64,000 nucleotides of DNA from Alnus glutinosa (taxonomy: Eukaryota > Streptophyta > Magnoliopsida > Fagales > Betulaceae): contig NC_084892.1 in the NCBI RefSeq assembly GCF_958979055.1, positions 5,225,501-5,289,500 on the forward strand, written 5' to 3'. A program made the translations under genes and the position numbers. Shown here in pieces: positions 11,515-23,745 of this stretch (position 1 is the stretch's first letter; every line of letters starts with the position of its first letter). The notes beneath the pieces were generated by a model, which was not told where the DNA came from, did not search any database, and was given only the letters and a program-made list of their open reading frames with translations.

Positions 11515-12614
11515 CAGGGTTGGCAATTTTTGACACGACCCGCGAACTCGGCACGAACACGATACGAAAAAACCGGATTTGGGTTCGTTATAGTCGGGTC
11601 AACCCGATTATAATTGTGTTTGGCGGGTCAACCCGCCAACACGATTATAACTCGGTTAAAAAAAAAAAAATTTAACGCCTCACGTTCACGGTTCACCCTC
11701 TTCTCCCATTTTCTTTATTCTTTTCCCTTTTAGTTCTTCGGTTCTTCCTTCTTGCTCAAACACGCAGCATAGAAAAGAGAGAGAATCATCCTCCTCTCCC
11801 TTCTGATTTTCTTCTTCTTCCTTCCTTTTGTCTTCTTCTTTCTCCCATCCCAAACAGAAAGAGAGATAGTGAGAGAAACACAGAGAGGGAGAGTCAAAGG
11901 GAGAGATCGAGAGGAGATCCGAGTGACCCATCAAACCCAGAGAGGGACCTGAGTCACCCGACCTTCCATGATCGCCGGAGGATGCGATTTCCGGCGAATC
12001 ATCGCCGGTGAATTCAGAGGAAGTATTGTCCAACGATTCTTCGTTGGATTCTCAGTGGATTTTCCTCAAATGTAATTCTTGTAATTTCTTGTGTTTAAAT
12101 TATTAATATTATTTTGGATATTTTTGGATTGATAAGTTTTGATTGAGCCGTGTGGGTTCATTGGGTTGAATTGTTGAAGCTTGAATTTGTACCCCTGTTC
12201 CGGCCGATTTTTTGGGGTTTTTCTTCTTGTTTTCGGTTGGGGAATCAAATGGGTTGAAGGGATTTTTGTTATTGTGTTGCTTAGAAATTTCCTTAGGCTA
12301 TTCCTCATAATGGCCGAATGAGATTTTTTTTTGATTTCTCTTGTTTTCCGATTGAGCTACCGATCGGGTTGCTTGAATTGCTTCTCCTCTGGTTGCTTCT
12401 TTTCTGTAGTCGTGTGTACTGATCAGGTTGCTTGAGCCTTGAATTGCTTCTCTTCTGTAATCGTGTGTAGCGGGTTGTGTTCGGGTTACCCGATTCGTAA
12501 TCGGGTCGTGTTTGGGTCAAGGGTTTCAACCCGATTAATAATCGGGTCGGGTTCGTGTCGAACCCGTTTACATAGTCGGGTCGACACAAACCCGACCCGT
12601 GAACCCGAATTGCC
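11515..12614. mobile_element. Large non-autonomous hAT-like element
   Basis: The left end CAGGGTTGGCAATTT is followed by repeated CGGGTCAACCCG/GACACGA motifs. The right 150 bases carry the same motifs inverted, ending CCCGAATTGCC. Flanks ATCCTAGG (11507-11514) and ATCGTAGG (12615-12622) match at 7 of 8 bases. The middle has a GA/CT-rich 5'-UTR-like tract (11760-11930) and a coding-like piece at 11930-12060 that was not identified. The right end seems to lack the outermost bases, so the boundary is approximate. Confidence 0.6.
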
Positions 12615-12622
12615 ATCGTAGG

Positions 12623-13860
12623 AAGTGGGAGAGGTTCTATTTGTGGGTAGTCTTAATTGAAAAAAAAAAAATGGAGCTTGAGGAAGATGATGGCGGTGGC
12701 CTTCGGTAGTGGCTTCGGGTAGAATCTGACAGCACCGTTGGGCTGAGAGGAGGTGGTGGTTTTTTAGGGCTTGTTGGGCTCTTGAAAGGAAAAACTATAA
12801 AGTGGTTTTTTTTTCATTAGATTTGGTGCTATGATGTCTATTGTATTTAGTCTTCTTAGATGATGTGTCGACTTCTTATTAGAAGTTAAAAGATATTACT
12901 TTTACGACCCATCCTTATATAAGGGGATCTTATATAAATTAAACATATCAGCTAAAATCATTATCAGACCTTAATACATCACTACACAAAAACATTTAAA
13001 AGGAAGATAAGAGAAACATTTAACATGACCTGTGTCCCATCCCATCCCATACCTATAGAGGTATCTCACTTTTTCTGCATTGGCATTCTTCTTTGCAATT
13101 CAAGATGCTTCCCAATCAGTCAAAGCCAAAATTTCATAATTATTCAACACAAGAGGAAGGTCATGATCCAATTCATGATCACTCTTCGCAACTCAATATG
13201 ATATGACATATCTCTGGTTCTTTTGTAACATCAACCATCCAATCTTCAAGAGAGAAGCATAGAGATGGCCTTGTCAAAATTCTCGTTCTTGGTGAAAGCC
13301 ATGATAGGCACCATCGAGTCCCATATTTTTGGTTTCTCCTTTGTGGATGGAGTTGGAGACCACCTAAAATTGATTGAAATTTTGACAGTTTTTTTGTGTT
13401 TTTTTTTTTTTTTTTTTTTGGGTATGTTGTTTGTGTATTTTGTGAGATTAGGAAATATTGGGTATGATTATTAATGAGTTTTGGAGGTGTTTTTTATTTA
13501 TAAAGGTAAAAATTATTTTCAAAAGTGTTTTTTGGTGGGGCTCATATTTGAAAGAATAGTTTTTTTTAAAAAAAAAAAAAACTTGTTATTTATTTTTTGG
13601 GTTAAATGCATTTTTAGTCCTTAAGTATTGGAAACTTTATTTTTTAGTCCCTGAGTTTTAATTTGTATCACAGATAATACCCCAGTTTTGGGAAATGATC
13701 GAATTATTATCTCAGTTAATTTATCCATCCAAAAACTAACGGCATGCCACGTCACTGTCACTTAGCAATACTAGGAAGTCGACAACTGTCCAGTCAGACA
13801 CGTCAGCATTCACTTAATTTCCAAATCACCCAAACACCTCCACATCACACATCCACGTCA
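12623..13860. other. Gene-free interval
   Basis: Contains the second copy (12926-13005) of the sequence at 8262-8340, poly-T and poly-A runs near 13394-13420 and 13561-13580, and at 13605-13700 a TTTTTAGTCC(C/T)TAAG-type repeat common in plant MITEs, without a matching opposite end. No gene supported. Confidence 0.4.
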
Positions 13861-13959
13861 TTTGTTTATTTTGAGGGGAAAATATTTTCTGCAATTTAAG
13901 AAACTTAAAACTGAAACTCAAATATTCAAATATTTCAAACAAAAAATTGAAAGTAGAAG

Positions 13960-14497
<538 letters not shown>

Positions 14498-14574
14498 TTC
14501 GTCAGACTGTCGCTTTGTCGTTCGCGGATAGATTCTCTTATGGGTCACTCGTGGATCAACGTGCTAAAGTACCA

Positions 14575-16599
14575 ATGATCAAGCCGACGGGCCTGAGGAC
14601 TCTCATAACATGGACCATCCATGACAACATATCTGGAGATGCTCTTCATCTTTCTCGACCTTTTGGAACACAGGTTGTAAAACAAAAGCATTCCTCAATG
14701 CCCAAAATCTCCAACTCTTCAACTCTTGCAGTCTTCTCCCCAGAAGCATATCAAAGGTTTCTTCTTCTCCGCCGAAAATCAAAACCCATTTCATCCTCCT
14801 CCTCCTCCTCCACATCATCATATCCTGTCCCAACCCAGGAGCAGATTGCCCATTTGATACTAAACCAGAAATCGGCCTCCCAAGCCCTCGAAACCTTCAG
14901 ATGGGCTTCCAAACTCCCCCACTTCAGCCACTCGCAGTCCACCTACCGTGCTTTAATCCGCAATCTATGTGCTTTCCGTCGCTTTGATACTGTAAAGGAT
15001 CTGCTCGACGAAATGCCCAACTCAATCGGGTCACCCCCAGATGACGACATTTTCGTAACGATCATCCGTGGTCTCGGGCGGGCACGTATGGTTAAGCAAG
15101 TGATCAAAGTGGTTGACTTGGTTTCTCAGTTTGAAAAGAAACCGTGTTTGAAGATTTTCAATTCAATACTAAATGTTCTTGTCATGGACGATATTGATTT
15201 GGCTAGATGGTTTTATAGGAAGAGAATGATGGGAAGTGGTGTTGAAGGCGATGATTACACTTTTGGGATCTTAATGAAAGGGCTTTGCTTGACTGATAGG
15301 ATTGGTGATGGCTTTAAGCTATTGCAAGCGATGAAGTCAAGGGGAATTACACCAAATACCGTAATTTATAACACATTACTTCATGCACTTTGCAGGAATG
15401 GGAAAACTGGGAGAGCAAGGAGCTTGATGAATGAAATGAAGGAGCCCAATGATGTGACTTTTAATGTCTTAATATCTGCTTACTCTAAAGAAGAGAATTT
15501 GGTTCAAGCTCTGGTTCTGTTGGAGAAGTGCTTCAGTTTGGGGTATGTGCCCGATGTTGTTTCAGTAACTAAGGTTCTGGAACTTCTCTGCAATGTTGGT
15601 CGTGTAACTGAGGCTGTTGAGATTTTGGAGAGATTGGAGAGTAAGGGAGGTGTGATTGACATTGTGGCTTATAATACTTTGATAAAGGGTTTTTGTAGAT
15701 TAGGGAAAATGAAAGTGGGGTATTCCTTTCTGATGGAGATGGAGAGGAAGGGCTGCCTTCCAAATGTAGACACCTACAACATTTTGATCTCTGGATTTTG
15801 TGAGTATAGGATGTTGGATTTGGCTCTTGATCTGTTTAAAGAGATGAAAACAGATGGGATTAACTGGAGTTTTGTTACATACGATACACTAATTAAAGCT
15901 TTGTGTTCAGGAGGCAGGATGGAAGATGGGTTTAAGATTTTGGAATTAATGGAGGAGAATAAGGTGGGATCTGGGATTCGTATTAGTCCTTATAACAGTG
16001 TGCTATATGGTCTGTATAAGAAAAATCAGTTGGATGAAGCACTCGCATTTCTGACCATGATGGGGAAGTTATTTCCTAGAGCTGTTGATAGGAGCTTGAG
16101 CATTTTAAATTTCTGTGCGGAGGGAGCTATTGAGGATGCAAAGAAGGTTTTTGATCAGATGCTTGGAGAAGGGGGAGCTCCAAGTGTTGTTGTTTATGAT
16201 CATTTAATCTATGGATTTTGCCAACGAGGATGTGTGCGTGAAGCGTTTGAACTGGTGAATGAGATGGTTCATCTTGGTTATTTTCCAGTTGCACCAACAT
16301 TCAATGCCCTGATCAGTGGGTTTTGCAGGCAGGGAAAAGTTAGCAGTGCTTTGAGGCTCATGGATGACATGGTTGGGAGGGGTTGCATTCTCGATATAAC
16401 AAGTTATAATCCATTGATCGACACTCTTTGTAGAAAGGGAAATTTTGACAAGGCTTTGGAGCTAGTTTCACATATGGTACAAATGGGGATCGTCCCTGAT
16501 TATTCATCGTGGAACTCTTTGCTTCTTTGTCTGTGCCAAGAAACCAGCAATAACATGTTCCAAGTAACTCACTTGTTGCAGCAGATTGCTGAGACGTGA
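14575..16599 (+). CDS. P-class pentatricopeptide repeat protein, copy 1
   Basis: A single-exon frame of 674 codons from the ATG at 14575. A second in-frame ATG at 14698 gives 633 residues, close to the roughly 626 of the Arabidopsis protein it most resembles (At2g17525, from memory), and starts a serine/arginine-rich leader that looks mitochondrial. The body is an array of about 14 repeats of 35 residues, such as [17 protein letters not shown] and [17 protein letters not shown]. There is no E or DYW tail, so it belongs to the P class, RNA-binding proteins that stabilise or process organellar transcripts. A 12-codon uORF (14540-14578) ends in a TGA overlapping the 14575 ATG. Two near-identical copies lie at 23.9 and 62.2 kb. 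The frame is also open upstream to 14515 but without an ATG. Confidence 0.9.
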   Translation: MIKPTGLRTLITWTIHDNISGDALHLSRPFGTQVVKQKHSSMPKISNSSTLAVFSPEAYQRFLLLRRKSKPISSSSSSSTSSYPVPTQEQIAHLILNQKSASQALETFRWASKLPHFSHSQSTYRALIRNLCAFRRFDTVKDLLDEMPNSIGSPPDDDIFVTIIRGLGRARMVKQVIKVVDLVSQFEKKPCLKIFNSILNVLVMDDIDLARWFYRKRMMGSGVEGDDYTFGILMKGLCLTDRIGDGFKLLQAMKSRGITPNTVIYNTLLHALCRNGKTGRARSLMNEMKEPNDVTFNVLISAYSKEENLVQALVLLEKCFSLGYVPDVVSVTKVLELLCNVGRVTEAVEILERLESKGGVIDIVAYNTLIKGFCRLGKMKVGYSFLMEMERKGCLPNVDTYNILISGFCEYRMLDLALDLFKEMKTDGINWSFVTYDTLIKALCSGGRMEDGFKILELMEENKVGSGIRISPYNSVLYGLYKKNQLDEALAFLTMMGKLFPRAVDRSLSILNFCAEGAIEDAKKVFDQMLGEGGAPSVVVYDHLIYGFCQRGCVREAFELVNEMVHLGYFPVAPTFNALISGFCRQGKVSSALRLMDDMVGRGCILDITSYNPLIDTLCRKGNFDKALELVSHMVQMGIVPDYSSWNSLLLCLCQETSNNMFQVTHLLQQIAET

Positions 16600-18024
16600 A
16601 TTAATTTATGGGTTTTGCTTATATTTCAAAAGACTGTGTGTGTGTGAGTAGGGGTGTAAATGAGTTGGAGATGACGGAAATGGCTAACAAAAGTTTGAAA
16701 TAATATTAGACTTGTATTATCTCTGAATGAATACATTACAGTGAGATATACATCCCAATATATACAGGTTTGTAAGCTGAAAATAAAAGAAAAATACATA
16801 TCAATTATAATGAATAAAATTAGTATCAATCATAATGAGGAAAATCGTCTGTCCTTGTTGAGAACGAATCTGGATTATTGTGAGGAAGCCTGCCCTGCCT
16901 GTGATTTCCTTTAGTTCCACGTTGCTTTAGTTGATGTCCAGCTGTGGCTTTACTTGTATGGAGTGTGATTGGCTGAATGTTCTGGAATGTGGGGCTCCTC
17001 AAATTTTGCTTCATTGTTTGTAACAAGGATTGGTCATATTGATTGGATGCAACAAGTTTTTCATGTATGGGCCTTATTAATTTGCAGCCTTAACAACAAT
17101 GGTAAGCATTGATCTTATTGTATTTTTGTTATTGAGTGGTCAACAAACGCTTATATGTATTTCACCATCATGCAAGTTTATCCAAAAATATGAATGGTTG
17201 TGGCTTGTGAATTATATTTTAAATGTTAAGTTCTTAATTTTTCATGAAGAAAAGTAACAAGTTTAGTTACTAAAAAGAACTTCTTATTGGCCACCCGAAT
17301 AGAGTATACATCATGAATATTTTTTTAACAAAAAGAGTAAAAAAGTTTTGATTTTAACACCTCAAAAAATCAAAATATACTATTCTCATTTAGGCTATCA
17401 AGTCTAATGACATATAAATTTGACAAAATTATGTTCGGAAATCACCCAATAAATGGAAAAAAAAAAAAACAAAAAATATATAGAAATGCCAAACAGTTTT
17501 TTATTTTCTTCTTAAGTGAAAACTGTTTTGATAAAAATTATCCAAACGCCTTTTTGGTATTGTTTTCTGTTTTCAAACACTTTTTTAATAAAAAAAACAA
17601 CAGAAAACTATTTTTTTTTTCTTGTTTCTGTTCTCAAAAACAATTTTCAAAAACAAAAACAGAAATCGATTTGCCAAACGGGCTCTTCGTTGCAAATGGA
17701 CGAAACTATATGGATTGATTCTGCATTTCCCTCTAAAATATATCTTCACTTACAACAACATTGATTGGTGCAAACTATATGCTCTAAGCTTCATTATTCT
17801 AAAATTATTCCAACTGCTCATCCCGTGGTTACCAACATGACGACGACGACCCAGACTCTTCCACAAATAAATAACACTAGTGTCCCATCATTTGTTAAAA
17901 GTTGGGATCAAACTGAATAAAAATTGAAAAAACAACAAATTCTCATACGTACACCAAGATGGGGCGGGTATCAATGGGAAAGAATGAAGCACTGCATGTG
18001 TGATTTAAACCTTCCATAGTTTTT
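16600..18024. other. 3' flank of PPR copy 1 and intergenic DNA
   Basis: 16600-17340 is shared with the 3' flank of copy 2 (25942-26740) and marks the right part of the duplicated block, which ends near the sequence TCATGAATATTTTT. From 17340 to 18024 there is AT-rich DNA with a poly-A run at 17457-17469 and no recognised gene. Confidence 0.55.
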
Positions 18025-20756
18025 TCACTCGCCTTTTGCCACCAAGGATTCGAGTTTGTGTAACCAGTTCACGTATTGACCTTGCTCTTTTTTACGTAGG
18101 TGGAGCAAGAGGAAGTTGGTCAGGTTTTCTCCAATTCCCTTGGATACTAGATACTCCTTGAGTGCATCTTGTAGTTGAGGGTCCAAAGAGCTGAAAATAG
18201 ATATAAATGAGAGAATAATAACATAGATGAATGCAATTTAAAGCACACGAAAAGGAGAAAAAAAAAATTAACATGATGAAAATGATGTGAATGAAACAAG
18301 CATGTGCACTAAAAATGTTTGAAGACAAAACAGTTGAGATTATAATTACAAAAGATTTCCAGAATTACCTTGAAATCGAGAAACCTAAAAGAGATCTAAT
18401 AGCAGTATTTCATTATTCATAGTCCAAACTTTGCTATCAAAGCTAAAGCTAAAGACTGGAGGAAATATGAGTTTTCAGATTGTCATTACTATTTTCTTTT
18501 GGTTGTTTTATATCTTACCAAGGTGCAACACTATACTGGAGAATTCATGGATCACAAACTCATCAGATGAGTACCCAGAAAGCAGGAAAACATACAGTAG
18601 AAATAGCACTGTCCTTATCAGTGACAAAATTAAGACATAATTAAGTTCATTAAGATTATAGTATATCGAGACCCAACAAATAATATATTAAAAACCCAAA
18701 AGCATATAATGTCTCTCCCTCAAAAACTCCAGCATTCTCTTCTTTCTTACACGCAACAATATTTAAAAACGAAGTAAGATATCTACATCCAAGAGAAGGG
18801 TAAAAGAAGACAAAAGCAAAGATGAAAACAAAATAAATTATGAGTTACTGACCCTTTAGGCATAAAAAAGAAAACTCATCTGCCCAGTTGATCCAACACT
18901 AAATGGAATATCCTAATCCATGAAACAATGGATAAGGAAAATGCAGAAAATTAAGATTCAGTTAGTATCTAGACACATGCACATTGATCAACCTCCTTCA
19001 AGAAAAGCAAGACTGAGAGCAAATCCAGTAGAACGAGACATTTATGATTTCCATTAAAAGGGGGAAAAAATTACAAGTTTCTCCCAAAGCAGAGGGATCA
19101 TAAGCCATATTTCACCTTGAGGCTTCCTCTTGGAAGTTGGAACAGACATGGAACTCTATCCAAAAGAGTCTAATCAACACTATCAATCAAACTAAAAACA
19201 AACTTCCATGACCAACCATACAGCTGGTATTTTTAATTACTCTCCCGCTGGGAGAATACTTTTCAAATGGTGAAGGCCTTAAGTAAAAACAAACCATCAC
19301 TATGTCGCTTAGCATTCCACTTGAGAGAACCCAACTCAAAGCACAATATGCAGTGCAACTATTGTAACGATGCTCTCTACAAATAAGCAATAGGACACAT
19401 CAAACCACATATATCTGGTTGTTGCCGTTTATGTTATTTACTTAGACCAAAGACCATATCTGACATGAACATGTGGATATGAAGGAATTAACATAACAGT
19501 AATACTATTGACAAGCAAGCAACCTCTTTTCCCCAAAAGAATATTTAAAGGTTGATAACAAATATAAACACACATACGAGGACAAAACTTCACCTAAACA
19601 ACGGGCCTCTGTAGGCTGAAGAATCCACACGAGCTGATGATTGGATATAGCAGGCATTATGGATGTCAAACTCAGACCCAGCATTACCTCTGTCAGAAAC
19701 TCCACAATCAAACTGCAAGATTGAGCTCAGGCCAGGCTTTTTCAAACATACTTTCATCAAAACCTCCCTTGGAAACACACTATCTCTTCCATATGTAACT
19801 GGACCCAGAACAGCCGAAACAACAACCTCTTCCCCCAACTCACATTTTCTCCGCAAAACCACATCTTGAGATTTTGATGAGTCCCATTCTACCAAAAAAT
19901 CCCCCAGAGAACCACTTTGAATATTCTGTGCCCATGTCAACACACATACAAGTCAAGAACAAGGACACAATCCTCTTAATTTTACAAGGCTAGGCACACA
20001 AGTAACATAGCTTTGCAAAAATGCTTAAATTGCCAAAGGAGAAAAGAGTTGCAATCAAAATTTAGCTCTCTGTTTCTACCAGGCTCAGCCTTTTATGTAG
20101 GGAACACACTTCCTAGAGAGTGCAATACGAAAACAGGACGTTGCCGCCTTCCCATAATAGTAGGGATAAATGTTTGTCAACTTTAGCATGACTTAGAGAA
20201 TCAATTTTTCATAAGATAAGCTCATAACTCTGTCAAACTGTGCTCATATATAAGTGCCACAGCACTAATTACACTCCAAATTAATAACCTAAACCCATTA
20301 TCGAATTTCCACATTCTACTTTTTTGATTTTGGGGCATAACCATTTGAATCCAGTATAAGGGCCCCCCAAAATTTTGAAAAAAATGTGTATAAAAAACAA
20401 CTATCTCATCAATTGCAAGCAATGGGCAATACGAAAGCCCAATTCAAGTTCATCTTTTTATAAAAATGTTAAAAAAAAAGGGTTAGATTTTCATTGCTTT
20501 CTTTTCCCATATGTTGTCTCCAGCGAATTTCAGTAAATGGTTAGTGATGGTTGGGCAATCGGTAGCGTGAGTCGCTCAATTCGATTACATTCCAATTGAA
20601 GCAGAAAAAGAATAGGAAAGGCATGGAGGGTAGAGAGAGAACCTGAAAGCGATTAGAGCAGAGCTCGTGTGTGATCTCCGACTGCAAGACTTTGAGCACG
20701 TCCGAATCTTGAAGAGCTTTGCGACACTTGCGCAACACAGGACTCACTCGCGGCAT
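18025..20756 (-). CDS. MAM33/p32 mitochondrial glycoprotein family protein
   Basis: Three exons on the minus strand: 20756-20643, 19925-19594 and 18190-18025, all with GT-AG introns, giving 203 residues with no breaks. The product starts MPRVSPVLRKCRKALQDSD and includes QSGSLGDF, DVVLRRKCE, ILQFDCGVSDRG, YRGPLFSSLDPQLQDAL and QGQYVNWLHKLESLV, the conserved blocks of plant MAM33-family proteins (acidic, trimeric matrix proteins related to human p32/C1QBP). No long transit peptide is obvious. It is head-to-head with NUP93, as Arabidopsis At2g41600 is next to At2g41620 (from memory). A U2 unit begins about 50 bases upstream of its ATG and may have replaced its promoter. Confidence 0.9.
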
Positions 20757-20804
20757 TCTTTCGCCACGTTGGCTACGCCTGCATGAGTCGTCCAATCCCC
20801 CAGT

Positions 20805-20944
20805 TAATGAAAGCAAGCGATCTTTGGCAAAGGCTTTCTAGGCCTTGGGAATGCCTCGAAACAAAATGGTTTGATGCCCGGAAGGTTTTTTAGTCCCACA
20901 CCGAAAGAAGATGAGTAGCTGGAAGGGAACCCTGGCTATAAAAG
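20805..20944 (+). promoter_or_regulatory. U2 snRNA promoter D with shortened upstream region
   Basis: USE GTCCCACACCG is at 20893-20903 and TATAAAAG at 20937-20944, 33 bases apart. The conserved upstream region (from AATGAAAGCAAGCGATC) is kept but about 36 bases are missing relative to copy A. The gap lies exactly between two GATGCCC repeats of the longer version, so it is a simple repeat-mediated deletion. Confidence 0.88.
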
Positions 20945-20968
20945 AAAAACGGAGAAGATGAGCAAAGC

Positions 20969-21164
20969 ATACCTTTCTCGGCCTTTTGGCTAAGATCAAG
21001 TGTAGTATCTGTTCTTATCAGTTTAATATCTGATATGTGGCCCATCGGGTCACACGATATTAAATTAATTTCTTGAGGGGGAAGGCCCGCCACAGTAGCT
21101 TGCTGCTGGGGTCTTCAAGCGTCGCCCATGCGTTGCACTACTGCACGGGCCTGGCGCACCCCAC
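20969..21164 (+). ncRNA. U2: U2 spliceosomal snRNA, copy D
   Basis: The full U2 sequence with unaltered 5' region, GTAGTA, Sm-like site and closing hairpin (GCCC with GGGC intact). The third hairpin has the same G-U wobbles as copy B. RNA start is 32 bases after the TATA start. Likely functional. It lies in the MAM33-NUP93 intergenic space, divergent from MAM33. Confidence 0.92.
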
Positions 21165-21430
21165 CCAAAACTTAGTTCTAAATTTTTTCCTTGTTTCATT
21201 GGGCTACTGAGCATTGAATTGACTTGGAGTCGAAAGCGTTATTTTTCGACAAATAGAAGAGAAAGGAGTACTCCCAAGCACTACATCAAAACATGGGAAC
21301 CGCTAGAGGCAACTGAGGGCTTGACCAAACGGGGCGTTTTGGGCAAGCTGAGTTTTCTAATTGGACGAAACTCATATTTTTGTAAAGACTATCTGCTATA
21401 CGTTTGCTTCCAAACCATTTCTAGTGCAAT

Positions 21431-21528
21431 TTGGCAAATTGATATAGTTAGAATAGGGAAATATAATATCTAGTCAAAATTGGCAAATTGATATAGTTAG
21501 AATAGGGAAATATAATATCTAGTCAAAA
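21431..21528. repeat. Perfect 49-base tandem duplication
   Basis: The 49-base unit TTGGCAAATTGATATAGTTA... occurs twice in direct succession with no visible differences, so the duplication is recent. It lies between U2-D and the partial repeat of MAM33 exon 1. Confidence 0.85.
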
Positions 21529-21678
21529 TATTTAGAGAGTTTGACCTTGAAAAGTTTTTAAAATTGATAGATAAAATAACAAAATATATTATTTGGCTAA
21601 AATTTAAATAAAATTTAGAGAGTTTGATATAGATGATCTTACAATAGTATTGGTTGCTGCAACACAGGATCAGGATTT

Positions 21679-21760
21679 GGACACTTGCGCAATACAGGAC
21701 TCACTTGTGGCATTCTTTTGCTACCTTTACCAAGGCTACGCTTGCACGAGTTTAAGCAAG
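21679..21760 (-). pseudogene. Partial duplicate of MAM33 exon 1 and 5' flank
   Basis: GACACTTGCGCAA.ACAGGACTCACT.G.GGCATTCTTT matches MAM33 exon 1 around its ATG (20721-20790) with roughly 15% differences and a small insertion. Only about 15 codons plus 5' flank are present. Together with the true exon 1 it brackets the U2-D unit, suggesting the U2 segment was inserted with duplication of the target region. Confidence 0.7.
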
Positions 21761-22445
21761 TGTCCAAATCAGAGGATTCGGATCTATCAGTTTTAGGTGC
21801 CCCAATTTAATCCCAATGTCTTAAAAGCAAGTTTTTTTTTTTTTTTTTAATCCCATAAACTTTCATTATTTGTAATTATTCCTTATAACTTTAAAAGCTT
21901 TCAATTTAGTATATTTTTCTTTCAATTTTTTTTTTTTAAATTTTACCATCGGTTAGGATTTAGTAGAAATCTTAACAAAAGAGTATCAACATTCCCATAA
22001 TACCTATTTTTTTTAGAATTAAAAAATAAAAAATTTACAAGAATTTAGGCTTTTTGATTATAATTTGATAGTATTTACAAAAACATTTGCACCCTGAATT
22101 TTTGTAAATTTTTATATTTTGTTTTTTTAAAATAGAGATATTTTAAAATTTTTAACTAGATTTAACGAAAAATGTTAATAGAAAAAATTGAAAGGTTAAT
22201 ATATTAAATTAAGATTTTTTTGAAAATTATAAGGATAATTATAGAAGGGGCGAAAATTTAGAGAGTTAAGTGAATTTTACTTATTTTTTGTTAGTGGAAA
22301 GCAAACCCGACCCGCGCCATTTGGGTAGAGTAGCTCCATCGACAATGTAGGAACACCTTTTAAATTTTTTAGGGCTCGCTAAGAAACCTTCTTCCCTCTC
22401 ACAGTCTCACCGAGTGGGAGCTAAAAAGTAGTAGTTGTATTAGCA
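21761..22445. other. NUP93 5' flank
   Basis: 21820-22270 contains two arms that look loosely inverted (TTTCAATTTAGTATATT... on the left and AAATTGAAAGGTTAATATA... on the right), likely an old MITE. 22280-22445 is the probable NUP93 promoter and leader. No TATA box recognised. Confidence 0.4.
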
Positions 22446-23697
22446 ATGGCGAGCGAGCAAGGCTTCAGTGGCTGGACGGACCTGCTCCACTCCTCCACGA
22501 AGCTTCTCGAACAATCCGGTCCTTCCGCTCAGTTCCCTCCTCTTCAGGTTCCACCCTACTCTCTTTCACAGTTTTTCTGTTTGGTTCCCGATAAAATGTA
22601 GGAAAATTTAAAGAATAAAACGTGATTTCTTCATGTTTTGGATTTTGGCTTGAGGTTTTGCTTGCTGAGAAAAATGAAGGAACAAGGAAGTTATTGTTAG
22701 CCGAAGATTCGTGAAATACTAATGTTTAAGTACTCTTGTTGTCCGTTTGTTCAGTCTAGACCGCCTTTTGCTTTCCGAGAAAATGGAGAAAAATAGAGAG
22801 AAAGAGTGTTGGAATTTCAATGTTTGAGAGGAATGACGGGAAAGTAAAGATATTAAAACCTAGACAAAGTTTATAATAACCTCGAGATTTGAGAATACCA
22901 TTTTAGACTTAATTTTTTTATTTTGTCGCTCCTTTTTTCCATCAGAGAAAATGTAGGAAAATAAAACAAACTAATAAAAAGGATTTAGAAAATCTGTGCT
23001 CATCTGAGCCTAATGCAACTAGTTAGGTTCATCTCTCACATCCGATTCTGCTCAGTTTGTTTGCTAATAAAATGCATGAGGGGTAACGAAGTTGAAGTTT
23101 GAATTAATTGTTATTTATAATTGTTCGCGACCTTTGAATAATAATACTAAAAAAGAGTCAGTGGAGCCGAATTTAAGTCTTTGTCTAGACCGGTTGAGTT
23201 GATTACTTTTCAGAAATAAATCATTATTGTGGCCAAGATCCTTTTCAAGAATTTGCCAGCAACGGGTCAGCATGGTACAAGAAATCCTCTGTTGCTTCCT
23301 ATGATACGGGGCAAAACTCAATAAAACATGATTAAACTTTGAGTGTTTTGTTTAGTTCTATGCCCCCCACACAGGAAGGAAATATTTTCGTGCAAACCAG
23401 GGCAGATACTTGTATAGCAGTCAACTAGATCAAGAAAATTTTAATTTATCTAAACAAAGCTTAAGGGTCCCTTTTCTGCATACGGAACTTATTGCTACTG
23501 AAGAAAAAGAGAGTGGTAGATATTTATAAAAGAAATTGGGGATTATTGTCATAAAAAATCGTCGGTTGGTATTCCTAGAAAAAATAACTAGTAGATGAAA
23601 GAAACTGGGCATTTGGTGTGCATATACATCTTTTTTTTTTAAAATTTTCTTGTTTCTGAGTTAAAATTTTTTAGAGGACTTCTTAAAAGTTTCTTTT

Positions 23698-23745
<48 letters not shown>

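Noticed and set aside
11686-12033. Minus-strand frame of 115 codons
   Set aside because: Low-complexity Glu/Lys-rich translation of a CT-rich tract inside a hAT element, with no recognisable domain.
14641-14670. TTTCTCG.CCTTTTGG in the PPR leader, like the U2 5' end
   Set aside because: Only about 15 bases match, the rest does not resemble U2 and there is no promoter; chance similarity.
23115-23612. Minus-strand frames in NUP93 intron 1
   Set aside because: No recognisable family, no splice structure, and the sequence is intronic and partly the duplicated target repeat.
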